From: Zea mays
Taxonomy: Eukaryota > Streptophyta > Magnoliopsida > Poales > Poaceae
Direction: 5' to 3'
Length of the DNA: 64,000 nucleotides
Assembly: GCF_902167145.1 (NCBI RefSeq)
Contig: NC_050096.1
Span: forward strand, 81,154,683 to 81,218,682
Shown: positions 34,622-46,946 of the stretch, one piece after another
Numbering within the stretch: the stretch's first letter is position 1
Layout: every line of letters starts with the position of its first letter
The notes under the pieces: model-generated
The model's database searches: none
What the model saw: only the letters and a program-made list of their open reading frames with translations
What the model was told of the DNA's origin: nothing
Position numbers and translations under genes: made by a program

Positions 34622-37600
34622 TGTGGCGGAACTGCCCGAATTATTCCAACTTAAGTGCCCAAATCCCGCCTCAGAGGCTAGACCACACTTAAATGGGAAT
34701 AACCCGTCAATCCCTCGGATCTAGTCCGACACGGCCACTGACAGGATCAAGTACCACAAGCTCACTCGAAGGTGAGTCACAGAGCAAATACAATAAAGCA
34801 TAAAACCATACATGTCACAATGTTAAATTATTACATCACCATCATCATCATCGGAGTTTTTGCAAAAGTAACCATCATTGTTCGAAGTGCAGCGGAATAA
34901 AACTAACGGTAAATAAAACAGAGAGATGGGGAAGCCTGTCCCATCACTCCTCATGCTCCTCCTCGGCCGAGGCAGGGTCCCACTCAACAGTCCAACCCGG
35001 TGGCAAGGTGGACGGCCAAGTTATCCCAGCAACCATCTCCTCCAGAGAACCTGTAAAAAATTATGCCACAAGCAAGGCTGAGTATACTAATACTCAGCTA
35101 GACTTACCCGGTGTGAGGAGTCTACTCCTCTACCTCTAGACATGCAGCTGTTTGGCTGTGGGGTTTGGTTGCCAAAAGCGCTAGCTGAGTTTCTAAATCA
35201 AGATTTTAACTTAATCAAAGTTAAGTGTGACTCTCTTAAGGCTAAAAGTGAACTATCTACTCATACATGGTAGCAAGCATTATTAACAATCAACATCTTA
35301 TCTCAACTCATCATACTTCCACTTATTACTCAATGCAGTACAATGGATCAAGCAGTCTCATTAGCTGCGAGAAGCAGACGATTCGAATCGAGTTTTTATC
35401 CTTGCAAGGTAAACCTAAACACACGACATGCAGGGGCACTCCGTCCCCACACATACCAACCGTCCCCATCGATTCCCCGTCAGCAGAACAGGGCTCACCG
35501 CCTTGGCGTACAATGCCTCACTGACCCCGACTGGCCGTCGTGCAGTGACCGCACTTGTACCCACCATAACCGGAATGGGAGACCTCGTCTCAGGTCGCGT
35601 GAGGGGCAAAGTCTACTGCCAGGTTCACTCAGGTACTAGGCTTACCGATTTACCATATTTCTCGGTATGTGTTTAGTACGTTCAAACGCTTGACACAGGT
35701 ATCCACACGTTAATCCTTATTCCATTTTCCATCTTGTAAACAACCAATCCCCATGGATTGTTGTCCACCAACTAGTAACCCTGACAGTGTGAAAGTGGGT
35801 ACAATCAATTCCCTGATCTCGCGCGAGTGCTAGAAAAATCACTCGTCTTCTACCGAGATCCTACTTAAGCAAAGCAACTACTCGACCTGTCATACTAGTA
35901 TTCATTTCAAAAGGATTCCTGAGATCATGCAACTAGGGTTTCAAACAATTCCTACACGTAAGTGCACAATCAATCCTACAATCATTAGGTGAAGTAAAAT
36001 AGCATAAATAACAGGTTATGCATAAAACCGGGGCTTGCCTTCCAAAGCAGTGGCAGGCAGGTCCTCTGGTGCAGGCTCGGGTGCTGGATCTGGGGCTACC
36101 TCCTGAGCAGCTCCTTGCTCCGGCACGAGGATGTATTCTCCGTCAGCAAGATTACAGTCTATCGAATGCAATGAACATGTATGTCATGATTATGCATGAT
36201 TTAATAACATTATGTAAAAGAAACTAAGTCGAGAAGTAACTTAGGGTTTCTTAGTCACGTGGGCTTCCAGTGGTATATAAACATGTAGATACATAGTCTT
36301 ATGACCCTTTAATCTTAGGTTTTCTTTGAGGATAGCATAGTGGTTTGGTATTGCCTTGATATATTTTAGTGGGCAGATTACAAAGTTTTTGGGACAACAT
36401 TTATTCACATCTTTCATTTTTCTTTCCTTAATTTCCATTTAGGGCTTTTAGTGTAGGTTTGAACTACAACAGGGTTTTAATAATTTCCAAAAATTCTGTA
36501 AAAATTACAGTGGGTTGTCACTGGCTATTCTAGCTTGTTTTAAGAATTTGAGGCTTAAAGTATAAAAGTTAGGCTTTAAACAAAAATAACAAAAGTTAGG
36601 CAAAATGGGCCACTTCACACTACACCTCCTAGTTAGGGGTAGGTTCTGTCCTAAAGGTTATTTTTGTTGGCATCCCCTGGTAATAATAGGTCTTTGTGCT
36701 AAAAATCACAGGAAACTAAGTGGTGGTTATTTAGTTATGATTTTCTCAAGTTTAATGTCAAAAAGGCACTTTCTACTACATTATTATTTGAAAAATGTCA
36801 AACAGCAGATTTCTTATTTTTCCTAAGTTCTTTCTAATAAAACAATAGTTATCCCAAGGGTGGGGGTGTTTTTACCTTGGGGTCATTTTTGTAGGGTTTT
36901 TCTAAGTTATCCTTGTTTTATTAAAATAAAAGATATCCTACTTAATTTGTACTAAACTAGGGTATGATATATTTTTCCAGTGAACTATATTGAATAAGTA
37001 ACCTAACAAAAATAGAAGTACTCTCTGGTTCATTAATTAAGTTGCATTTTCTATTTTCCTTATCCTTAAGCATATTTTAGAATAAAGGGTAAAATTAACT
37101 TAAATGGAGTGGACAGAGGGGTTTAACATTTTTACTTGGTCTAGTAGGTAGATATAAGCTTCCCAAAATTTTTCTAACCCTGGTCAAGCAATATTCCTAT
37201 TTTTCCTCCTAATATTGGGTTTTGAGTGGTTTTCTTATTTAATTCTAAGCTTCAGAATAAATACAGAAGCTATGGGTTCTATTATTTTTCTCTGATAGCT
37301 CATAGATTTCTGAATCTAGCAAAATTGGTTTGAATATTTTTGGATGATTATTCTGCAAGTTATGCATTTACTTAGCTATCTGCTATAACAAAAGAAAAGA
37401 AATCCAAAAATAGAAAAAGAAAACGTGTTTACGCCGAGGCCCCTGGGGTTTTTCCTTTTCTTTTCTCACAGAACAGCCCTTGGTCCACTATTGGCTTGAG
37501 TCACTGACATTGCGCAAAGCCCCCTGGACTTAACTAAAATCTAACCCGCGCTCCCTGACCGGCTTAAACAGTGCCCGCGGTACATTTTACGGCGGTGGGG

Positions 37601-39009
37601 CTTACCGGCGGCAGTAGAGCTCCGGCGGGGTGGTTAGTGACGTCCGGGAGGTCGCAACGGTCACGCCGATGTGCGGGTCGGTGTCGGAGGTGGTCGGAGC
37701 TACCCTGGCCACGAGCACAGGCGGCGGGGGTCGTCGGCGGCTCCTGCTCCGGCCAAACCACGGCGGCATAGGTCAATTAGGGTGCACGAGGAGCTTCACG
37801 GGGTGACACAGAGGCCGTACGCGCAAGGAATTGGAAAACGGTGCAGGGGCTTACCCGGTCCACGTGCGCCGGCGGGTTCTTGAACTCCGGTGAGCACGAC
37901 TGGGCTATTCCGGTGACGCGGGTCCCCGGGTCAAGCTTGAGCAAGACTCACGGCTTCACCAGGAAGCTCTCTGAGGGCTTGGATCGAACGGAGGAGGACG
38001 GGAGAGGGGCTGGCCACGGTGGTTGCTCTCGGGTGGCACTGGCGGGTCGCGGGGAGGTCGCCGGAGTTAATGGCTGGCTCGGGCGAGTCCGGCGCAGTAC
38101 GGAGGAGGTAACGGGGAAGGCAGCCAAGCACTAGGGCGGGCTTTATAGCCGCGGCGCGGGCGTGGTCACGGGCGGCCGCGGGTGCGCGGGGGTTCGCGCA
38201 CGGGCGTGCTCTGAGCGCGCCCCCGGATGCCAGCTCGCGTCGAACACGTGGAGGGTTGCTTCTGCCATGGTTCAACGGCCGATTAGAGCGCCATAGCGTG
38301 CGTATCTTGGCAAGGTCACTGTGTACGGTCGCTTCTCTGCTCCAAATCCTATCTTTTCGCTGTGAGTTCCAAGTCGAGATATGGTCGGGGTAGAGAGATA
38401 GAGAGGGGAGAAGTTTGCTGTGTCAGCCAAGCCCGAACCGAGACAAAAGGAGTGTCAAGTCATGTCTAGCGCCCTAGGATAGGTGTCATCTCTTTCCAGG
38501 GTGTTCTAGGGTTAATTTGGCGCCATTTTGTCAATTGGGTCGAAGGGTTTTGAAAAGGGGATTAAGGTGAACATGTGGAGTCTTTGTGCAAGGGTTAGTT
38601 TTTGTACTTAGGCAAAAACTGAATTTTCCCTTGTGCTAAAACTTAGGTGAACTGTTTAGGGCTTTTCTGAAAACTTTTTGGGGGTACTTCCTTACTATTA
38701 ATTGTAGGTTGTTAAGTGTACTACAACTTTTATATTTGGCCCAAACCATGATCATATGGTTTACATGATCTTTTGATCATGGCTTCAATTAGGGTTCCCA
38801 TTGCCTATGGGGGTTTTGCTTTAGGGTTTTGGGAGATCCCCACTTAGATGTGCATGATAAGCTAGGGCATGACATCCAAAGTGGATTACACTTGCTTAGG
38901 ACCTAGAATTCCAAGTTTGGTATACTTTGCCAAAATCAGTCTTCATGTGATAATGGGTAAAAGGGGTAACCCTGGGATGGACACCCTGAGTAACACCTGG
39001 GGTGTTACA
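34622..39009 (-). repeat. Element D2 5' LTR, 4388 bp
   Basis: Partner of 23965-28352. It contains the promoter used for the element. It ends TGGGGTGTTACA at 39009, followed by CTATC. In the sense direction it begins TGTAACACCCC, shared as a short phrase with solo LTR D1. Confidence 0.95.
38141..38147 (-). promoter_or_regulatory. TATA box in element D2 5' LTR
   Basis: Minus-strand TATAAAG within a GC-rich patch. It is the best core promoter candidate in this LTR and is conserved at 27484-27490 in the other copy. The start site would fall about 30 bp further down in coordinates. Confidence 0.6.
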
Positions 39010-39207
39010 CTATCATCGACCGGTATACCTTTTGATCTACGGATTTACCTCCCGTGTCGAGGTCGAGATGCCCATTAGTTCCCATGGGTGTCTTGATGGG
39101 CTTGGCATCCTTCATCCCAAACTTGGTGATAATGTCTTGAATATACTTCGTTTGGCTAATGAAGGTGCCCTCTTGGAGTTGTTTCACTTGAAATCCTAAG
39201 AAGTACT
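39010..39207 (-). pseudogene. Element B RT fragment between D2 and D1
   Basis: 198 bp of element B. The minus strand encodes a part of Copia RT (TFISQTKYIQDIITKFGM, then KPIKTPMGTNGHLD). It joins 42845 upstream and 23964 downstream in frame. It carries the duplications GTACT (39203-39207) and CTATC (39010-39014). Confidence 0.88.
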
Positions 39208-42200
39208 TGTCACACCCGGTTTTGGAAGGTAAACCGAATGCGAACTATGTACGTGCCAGGATCAGAACTCACGTACACAGCGATTACATAAATGACTCAT
39301 CATAACACAATGCTTCGAATAACATTAAAGAGTAAGTAATATTATTAAAGACTAGAGTCATTTACATAATATAACTCAAAGTACACAGAATCGAAACGTA
39401 GCCAATGTAAATAAACCCACCACAGGCAGCTGACTGGGGGAGGTCGCTAGCCTAATCCTCGAACTCGTCGAAGTCCTGGAACTCCTGGAGATCCGCCTCG
39501 ACGCCTTCTTCTTTACCTGAGCATAGATTGCACCAAAGGCAACCTGGTGTTTTGTGAAAGCAAGGGTGAGTACACATCAACGTACTCAGCAAATGTCCCG
39601 TTTGGCTGTAGTGGACTAGCTTTATTTGGGGTTAAGGTCAAGCAGTTGCTTTTAGTTGGTCAGGTTATTATTACTCATTGAGAGCCAGGTTTTAACATTA
39701 ACCCAAGTTATTAACCCAAAGTACCCTTTCCAAACGGAAAGAATACCACTTACCATTACCATAGTCATAACCATCATCCTTGTCACCACCTGTAAACCAA
39801 CCATCTCTGATCAAGTATCTCTAATCAAAGAGGATCCCAAGGCTGCTCTTAACCGTGAGCACGGCTGATATATCAGTTTCCTTACCCTCTGCAGAGGTCG
39901 CACACTTTACCCATGAGCCGTGATTCCCGTTTTGCCCGGGGATCATGACTCCCCATTGATCACTTCCTAGGTGGTCCGGTAGGGTATCACTATGTAGCTT
40001 TTACAAAGATTCCCTAGAGGTCATAGCCGCCCGTTAGGTTTCTCCAGTTTGATAAACACAGTACCACTCCCCGCAGGGGGTGACTAACAAAAGCAAAACG
40101 AAAGAACCTCGGCACCCAGCCTCGGCAGAGCAAGCACTGTGCCTGGACCCCATTGACGGCACGACGGCGAAGCAACTTCACCTCTAGTTCCTCTAATTAA
40201 TTAGCTAAGGGCATCCCATTTCACCCTCATGGTTGCACTGTTATCCCGGGTGGTCTCTCAACGAACAGGTCCTTACGGAGAGGCACTCGAGAAACTGCTC
40301 GAGCCCCCTAAAGTATCACAGTCCAACATCATAATCATAATAACAACATCGTATCATAAGTATTTACATCATGTTCATTGATTAAAGTAAAACAATAGCA
40401 TGAATCTAACCATAGTAGCCCAAAAGGTAATCAAGGACCAGGTAAATAGAAAGCTAGTCAATCCTTAGGTTGTTCATAGTATGCGGGACGGTGAATTATA
40501 AAGTAAATAGGACATAATGGGTCAGAGGACACTTGCCTTCACCAAACAGATGCTCAGGGTCTTTAACCTTGTTGAACTCGAAGAGTTTGATCTCTTGGTC
40601 ACCGAAGCTTGACTGTCGATTCCTCGAAGCTCGGAAACAGATCGCAGTCTGTTCGCGATGCACAGCGAATACAAACAGGCACAAACAAACAACCATATAT
40701 ATGTATAAGAGCATTACACCATTCAAGTAAAACATAATAAAATACGCAAAATAAAATAGAGTGTGTTACTACGGTCACACGAGGACAAAGAAACGCGACG
40801 GTCGAGAGGTTATCGCGTACACACTAAACAAGTATTAATCATAATATCTAATTCGACATTGTCAAATATAAGTAATATCTATAATTTAGTTCAATTAATC
40901 ATCCGCTATGCTAACGAATGTTAGTCAAAAAAGTAATTTAATTAACACGAGAGATTCTACGCGAGGCGAACTTACGATACACAAGATAACACGACAACGT
41001 GAAAACGACGCGCGGACACGCGCGACACAGCACGTTGACAACACCCGAAACAGCGCGCGCGACCAACGCGAATGATGCGCGAATTAGCACGCCACCACGG
41101 GCGGAACAGCACGCGCGACACCGCTACGGCACAAATAGCACGGTGATGCGCACACGGCGCACGACTGATACACGAATAATGTGCGCGACAACGCACGATA
41201 CTCGCTAACAGATAACGTGTTTATAATAAACAAGTATTAAATGAAAAGTGTTTAAGTTGGTATTAATGCCGTTAACATATATTTATAAAGTGCAACTTAA
41301 AACTAAAAATTACATTGGTATTTTAATAATCATCGGACAAACCGTAAATTAATTAATTAATTAACTGAAACATGCGACCAATTAATTAACCGAACCATTA
41401 ATTAACTAATTAATGAAACATGCAATGACTTTCGTTCTGCATGCCGTGCATGCGGTGGGGCCCAGGTGGTCTTGTTTCAAACGCACGGCTAGAGGAAAAC
41501 GTGGGAATGTGGAAATCGCATGCGAGTGTGGGACCCATAAGGTTGTTTTTTCCAATTTTTTTCTACATGCAGATCGGGCGTGGGAGCAAGCTGGTAGGTG
41601 GTCCCTATCGGTGCTCCTTCCTTTTATCGCATGCCTGGGTGAAACCGTGTTTTTTTCTTCAACCTTGAGAACGCGCGCGGTGCAACACGGGGAGGACAGG
41701 GATCGTCGACCGGGGTGGAGACTCGCCGGCGGCACGACTGCCTCGGCATGCAGCAGCAGTTCGCCGGACAGAGGAGGCGGCGCACCGGCACTAGGAGTGG
41801 CACCGGCCAGCAGGCCCTGCCCGCACGCAGCATGCGACCATGGAGGGGGGGAGAAAGAGCTAATGCCGCGCGGTGGTCTTCATGACGCTGTCTAGGGGCA
41901 AGGCTGGTGCAGATGCCGTGAGCCATGCCTGCACCCAGGGGGGGTTCTGCCCAGCATGTGGCCTGCTCGGCCATGGCCACGATAGGGAAACTGCGCCCAC
42001 GCCATGGGGCCTCGCCGACCAAGTGCAGGGGCGCGCGCGAGGGAGGAAAGGAGCAACATGGGGGAGGGGAAGAGGGATAACCTGTGCTCACGGCGGATTC
42101 CTGGCGACGGTGGAGATTGGCACGGGGAGACTCGACGTGCTACGGCAGTGTTCCGGGCCAGATGGATAGTCACCAGGCGATGCAGCGCTCGATGTCTCGT

Positions 42201-42839
42201 CGACGCCAGTGAACTTGGTGAGCGGCTGAGGAGAAACTGCGAGAGCGCAAGAGCAGGAAAAGGATAATCGCTGGACGGGGAAGGAAGAGCTTTAAACTGC
42301 GACGTGGACGGTTACCGAGTTCACCGGCGCGGACTCATCCGAGTGCGCAGGAGAAGTGGTTACGACGAAGAGGCAAAGATGAAAGGTGGGCCCCTCAGCG
42401 CAACGAGATGGCTACAACACGGGTGTCTCCACATGCGCATAGGCGCTGGTGGGCCAGGAGCTTGGCCAAAAGGCCGAGGGTGAGGGGAGGGAATAGGTGT
42501 GGGTTTCTTTTTTCTATTTTCATTTTGAATTTAGCTTTTCTCTCTTCCCTTTTGTTATATATAGGCCTAGATATACATTCATATAAATAAATATATTTGT
42601 CCATTTTAGATGATGCACAAATAACTTAAATGCGATAGCAAACAAAACAATACTTCAGCATGAAATGCAGCACGCAAAGCTTCTCTAGGGTTCAATTCAG
42701 TAGACTTACGCTAATATATAACAGAATAACACTCCATTCTTTAGAAAAAGAAAAGAAAAGCAAGGAAAAGAGAGGGTAACACCTGAATTTGGTGAATATT
42801 AGAAAAGAAATTTTATACTCCCAAATTCAGGGTGTTACA
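39208..42839 (-). mobile_element. Solo LTR D1, 3632 bp, probably Gypsy (Del/Tekay-like)
   Basis: Starts TGTCACACCC and ends GGTGTTACA, with a perfect 5 bp duplication GTACT (39203-39207 and 42840-42844). No gag or pol frame, PBS or PPT lies inside, so it is a single LTR left by recombination between two LTRs. Minus-strand TATATATA is at 42556-42563. In sense direction it begins TGTAACACCC, like D2, but the rest is a different family. It holds a CGCG-rich patch (about 40990-41210) and TTAATTAA runs (about 41335-41415). No coding sequence is supported. Confidence 0.88.
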
Positions 42840-42844
42840 GTACT

Positions 42845-43433
42845 TCAACTCCCCCATCATAGACATCTCAAATTTTTGTGTCATGATCCTACTAAACTTT
42901 TCACATGTAGATTCGTTAGTAGACTCAAATATGATATCATCAACATAGATTTGGCATACAAACAAATCATTAGCAAGTGTTTTAGTAAAGAGAGTAGGAT
43001 CAGCCTTTCCGACTTTGAAGCCATTAGCGATAAGAAAATCTCTTAGGCATTCATACCATGCTCTTGGGGCTTGCTTGAGCCCATAAAGTGCCTTAGAGAG
43101 TTTATAGACATGGTTAGGGTACTCACTATCTTCAAAGCCGGGAGGTTGCTCAACATAGACCTCCTCCTTGATTGGTCCATTGAGGAAAGCACTTTTCACG
43201 TCCATTTGATAGAGCTTGAAGCCATGGTAAGTAGCATAGGCAAGTAATATACGAATTGACTCAAGCCTAGCTACGGGTGCATAGGTTTCACCGAAATCCA
43301 AACCTTCGACTTGTGAGTATCCCTTGGCCACAAGTCGGGCTTTGTTCCTTGTCACCACACCATGCTCATCTTGCTTGTTGCGGAAGACCCACTTGGTTCC
43401 TACAACATTTTCGTTAGGACGTGGAACTAAATG
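42845..43433 (-). pseudogene. Element B reverse transcriptase
   Basis: Minus-strand Copia [67 protein letters not shown] and the active site YVDDI, with both Asp residues present. The frame is open here, but a TGA at 43434-43436 precedes it, and D1 cuts it at the GELKY segment. RT copies element RNA into DNA. Confidence 0.9.
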
Positions 43434-43824
43434 TCATACCTCATTCCTCGTGAAGTTGTTGAGCTCCTCTTGCATCGCCACCACCCAATCCAAATCTTGA
43501 AGTGCTTCCTCTACCCTGTGTGGCTCAATAGAGGAAACAAAAGAGTAATGTTCACAAAAATGAGCAACACGAGATCGAGTAGTTACCCCCTTATGAATAT
43601 CGCCGAGGATGGAGTTCACGGGGTGATCTCGTTGTATTGCTTGGTGGACTCTTGGGTGTGGCGGTCTTGGATCTTGTTCATCTTCCTTATCTTGATCATG
43701 GGCATCTCCCCCTTGATCATTGCCATCCTCTTGAGGTGGCTCATCTTCTTGATCTTCTCTTTCATCATCTTGAGCCTCATCCTCATCTTGAGTTGGTGGG
43801 GATGCTTGCATGGAGGAAGATGGT
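43434..43824 (-). pseudogene. Element B integrase-RT linker
   Basis: A very acidic, Asp/Glu/Gln-rich minus-strand segment (for example DEDEAQDDEREDQEDE), then a conserved region with RVEEALQDLDWVVAMQEEL that begins the Copia RT domain. It ends with TGA 43434-43436. The upstream part is beyond solo LTR F, from 45522. ATGGT at 43820-43824 is the left target copy of F. Confidence 0.82.
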
Positions 43825-45516
43825 TGAAAGTAGCCTAGAGGGGGGTGAATAGGCTAATCTGAAAAATTTCACAACAAACTTCGAAAGATTGTTAAATACA
43901 CAGTTCGACTGGTGCAGGCCGGTTCAACAGCTACGTGCGCAAGTTGAACCACTCTGAACCAATCCAACTGTTTTATAAACTTTAGACTAAAATATACTCG
44001 AAAAAGTATTTCGCGAGTTCTTGTGAGAAGTAAGATATAGCTAAGTTAGGATGAAAAGATGAATATGTAAAGGCTATTTCGCTTCTAGATAAATTCTACG
44101 GAAAAATCTTTATGTCAATCTTGCAAGTAAAAATATCTCAAGTTAAAAACAAGCAAGAACACAAGACACAAGATTTAATCCGAGGTTCGGCCACACCACA
44201 AAGGTGTCCTACTCCCCGTTGAGGAGCCCACAAAGGGCCGGGTCTTTTTCAACCCTAATCCTCCAAAAGCCGACCACAAAGGTCAAGGCAATCTCTTCTT
44301 ATCTTAGCTCAAAGAGCGGGTGATACAAACTTCTTGGGGTCGTCCACAAATTTGGAGACTCCCAAGCAACCTCAAAAGATCTTGAAACCTAGGGTTTCAA
44401 GAACACTAAGAAAGCACAAGAGGGGTTTGCACAAGCTCAAGTCTTTGTAAAAAGAGTTGGGAGAGGAAAGCCAAATCGTGAGCACAAGCACAAACCTCAC
44501 ACCCAAGTGCTCCTCCAACAAGGTTGAATCTTGAGGAAGATTTAAGTGTGAGAGAGATGGAGAGATGAGTGTTTTGTCTCAAGTTAGGTGAGCAATAAAT
44601 GTGTGAGTGTCCAGCCGTATTAAAGAAGAGAGAGAGGGTTCTATTTATAGTCACGGCTCAAAAACTAGCCGTTTGACCAGAAACCTCGCCGAAAACCGGT
44701 TGAGCCGCCCCCTAGGGCGGTTGAACCGCCCCCTGACAGGTCAGCAGACCGTCTGCCAGTCTTACTGCCAGACTGACTGGCAGACTAACCTGCAAGCGGG
44801 GCAGACAGGTCAGGACCGGTTGAACCGCACCCTAGGGCGGTTGAACCGCCCCTTGACACCCCTGGTGACCTGACTGCCAGTCTGACTGGCAGACTGTAGA
44901 TCAAAAGTCAGAGGGACAGAGACCAGTTGAGCTGCCCCCAGGACCAGTTCAGCTGGTCTAGACCAGAGAGTTTTGGAGAGAAAACCCCAGCTCAACTGCC
45001 CGGGGGCAAGTTCAGCTGGGTATGGTCAAAGAGGTCCACAGCTGAAGTTGAAGTTCAGCTGGAGTTGAAAGTTCAACTCAGCTGAAGTCCAGCTCAGCTG
45101 AAAAGCTCAGCTGCAGCTGAAGAAGCTCATCACAGCTGAAGTTAAGTTCAGCTGGAAAGCTCAGCTGCAGTTGAAGAAGTTCATCTGCTTTTCAGCAAGA
45201 ACACTCTAGGTTTCTCAACCCTAACCATGGTCAACCAAATAATGTTAAAGTGATTTTTGGTTTTCAAAAAAAATAGCTTTTGAATTTGGGGACTTGAGCT
45301 ATAGCAAACACCTTTACGTGTGCGGAAAAGAATAAGGAAGAATTACATCATGCGACACAAGATTTTACATAAATACGTCCGTTGCATGAAGTCCTTGGTG
45401 CTTCCTTAAGTTCCTGTTTCTTTCTAATCATACACTGAGAACAAAAAATGTTAGAACCCTTATTTGTTTTGTCATTAAATCACCAAAACCCTCACTTGGG
45501 GTTGATTGCACTTACA
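43825..45516 (-). mobile_element. Solo LTR F, Copia type, 1692 bp
   Basis: Starts TGAAAGTAGCCTAGAGG and ends GATTGCACTTACA, flanked by ATGGT (43820-43824 and 45517-45521). In sense direction it begins TGTAAGTGCAATCAACC. The end near 43825 resembles the end of the B LTR, which places it in the same broad Copia group but in a different family. Minus-strand TATAAATA lies at 44642-44649. Upstream of that are inverted-repeat-rich units (44690-44900) and an AGCTGAA-type array (45036-45190). There are no internal genes. Confidence 0.9.
44690..45190. repeat. Repeat-rich U3 region of solo LTR F
   Basis: Two copies of a unit with GGTTGAACCGCCCC and CTAGGGCGG (near 44695 and 44816), each followed by palindromic CCAGTCTGACTGGCAGAC phrases. 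Then, from 45036, irregular repeats of 'agctgaagttcagctgg'. Many of these phrases are their own inverted complements (AGCTGAACTTCAGCT type), so this DNA can fold into hairpins. Confidence 0.75.
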
Positions 45517-45521
45517 ATGGT

Positions 45522-45766
45522 TGATCTTGTGCTTGTGGAAGCTCTTCGGATTCCTTAGGACACACATCCCCAATGGACATGTTCCTTAACGCGACGCACG
45601 GAGCCTCTTCATCATCTAGCTCATCAAGATCAACTTGCTCTACTTGAGAGCCGTTAGTCTCATCATACACAATGTCACAAGAAACTTCAACTAGTCCGGT
45701 GGACTTGTTAAAGACTCTATATGCCCTTGTGTTTGAATCATAACCAAGTAAAAAGCCTTCTACAGC
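45522..45766 (-). pseudogene. Element B segment after integrase
   Basis: Minus-strand sequence continuing from the integrase past a TAG at 45767-45769. It encodes GFLLGYDSNTRAYRV-like and acidic DLDELDDEEAP-like segments typical of the stretch between integrase and RT in this Copia lineage. It ends at solo LTR F. Confidence 0.75.
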
Positions 45767-46495
45767 CTAAGGAGCAAATTTAGATTTTCTGCCTCTTTTA
45801 ACAAGAATAAAGCATTTGCTACCAAAGACTCTAAAATATGAAACATTGGGCTTTTTATCGGTGAGGAGTTCGTAAGATGTCTTCTTTAGGATTCGGTGTA
45901 GATACAACCGGTTGATGACGTAGCAAGCAGTGTTGACCGCCTCGGCCCAAAACCGATCTGAAGTCTTGTACTCATCAAGCATGGTTCTTGCCATATCCAA
46001 TAGAGTTCTATTCTTCCTCTCCACTACACCATTTTGTTGTGGCGTGTAGGGAGAAGAGAACTCATGTTTGATGCCCTCCTCCTCAAGGAAGCCTTCGATT
46101 TGTGAGTTCTTGAACTCCATCCCGTTGTCACTTCTTATTTTCTTGATCCTCAAGCCAAACTCATTTTGAGCCCGTCTCAAGAATCCTTTCAAAGTCTCTT
46201 GGGTATGTGATTTTTCCTGCAGAAAGAACACCCGAGTGAAGCGAGAATAATCATCCACAATTACAAGACAATACTTACTCCCGCCGATGCTTAAGTAAGC
46301 TATCAGGCCGAATAGATCCATGTGGAGTAGCTCCAGTGGCATGTCAGTCGTCATGATGTTCTTGTGTGTATGATGAACACCAACTTGCTTCCCTGCTTGA
46401 CATGCGCTACAAACCCTGTCTTTCTCAAAATGAACATTGGTTAGTCCCAAAATGTGCTCTCCCTTTAGAAGCTTATGAAGATTCTTCATCCCCAC
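45767..46495 (-). pseudogene. Element B integrase
   Basis: Minus-strand Copia integrase with a zinc-binding region (CSACQAGKQ), then LLHMDLFGL (first Asp), IRSDNGMEF (second Asp), PQQNGVVERKNRT (Glu) and the FGSKCFILV segment near the end. All three catalytic residues are there. A TGA lies between this frame and the upstream WLWHR segment (near 46503), and a TAG at 45767-45769 ends it early, so the polyprotein is broken on both sides. Confidence 0.88.
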
Positions 46496-46504
46496 ATGGG
46501 CTAG

Positions 46505-46946
46505 TCAGCGGTGCCAGAGCCAACCCATGTTAGTCTTATCAATTAAGCAAGTGTCGAGTTTAGCTCTATCAAAATCTACTAAGTATAGCTGACCCTCTAA
46601 CACTCCCTTAAATGCTACTGAATCATCACTTCTTCTAAAGACAGTAACACTTATATCCGTAAAAAGACAGTTGTAGCCCATTTTACATAATTGAGAAATG
46701 GAAAGCAAATTGTAATCTAAAGAATCTACAAGAAAAACATTGGAAATAGTGTGGTCAGGAGATATAGCAATTTTACCCAATCCTTTGACCAAACATTGAT
46801 TTCCATCCCCGAATGTGATCGCTCTTTGGGGATCTTGGTTTTTCTCATAGGAGGAGAACATCTTCTTCTCCCCTGTCATGTGGTTTGTGCACCCGCTATC
46901 GATGATCCAACTTGAGCCCCCGGATGCATAAACCTACAAAACAATT
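46505..46946 (-). pseudogene. Element B protease region
   Basis: Between gag and integrase, the minus strand encodes a Copia aspartic protease with WIIDSGCTNHMTG (active site DSG) and a downstream part with NVFLVDSLDYNLLSISQL, followed by the region leading to the integrase zinc site. The gag frame stops at 46947, and the protease is read in another register, as often seen between gag and pol in this lineage. A TGA near 46503 ends it. Confidence 0.82.

Larger units (their letters stand above)
23965..39009 (-). mobile_element. Element D2: Del/Tekay-lineage chromovirus, 15.0 kb, young and apparently intact
   Basis: Complete Gypsy element on the minus strand with two 4388 bp LTRs and a perfect duplication CTATC (23960-23964 and 39010-39014). 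It has an iMet-type PBS, a leader open frame, one uninterrupted gag-pol frame with chromodomain, and a clean PPT. By eye the two LTRs differ at about 13 of 4388 positions with no length change, about 0.3%, so it is the youngest dated insertion here. With the rate often used for grass LTRs (1.3e-8 per site per year) that is near 0.1 million years; this is an estimate. Nothing visible would stop it from coding for a working enzyme set. Confidence 0.95.

Noticed and set aside
41413..41895. 160-codon plus-strand frame in solo LTR D1
   Set aside because: It lies in LTR DNA of unusual composition with overlapping frames on the other strand. No conserved motif is present.
39208..42839. D1 as a DNA transposon, because its ends TGTCACACCC and GGTGTTACA are partly inverted repeats
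   Set aside because: The 5 bp duplication, TG...CA ends, TATA box and similarity in layout to the D2 LTR fit a solo LTR better. The inverted similarity stops after about 10 bp.
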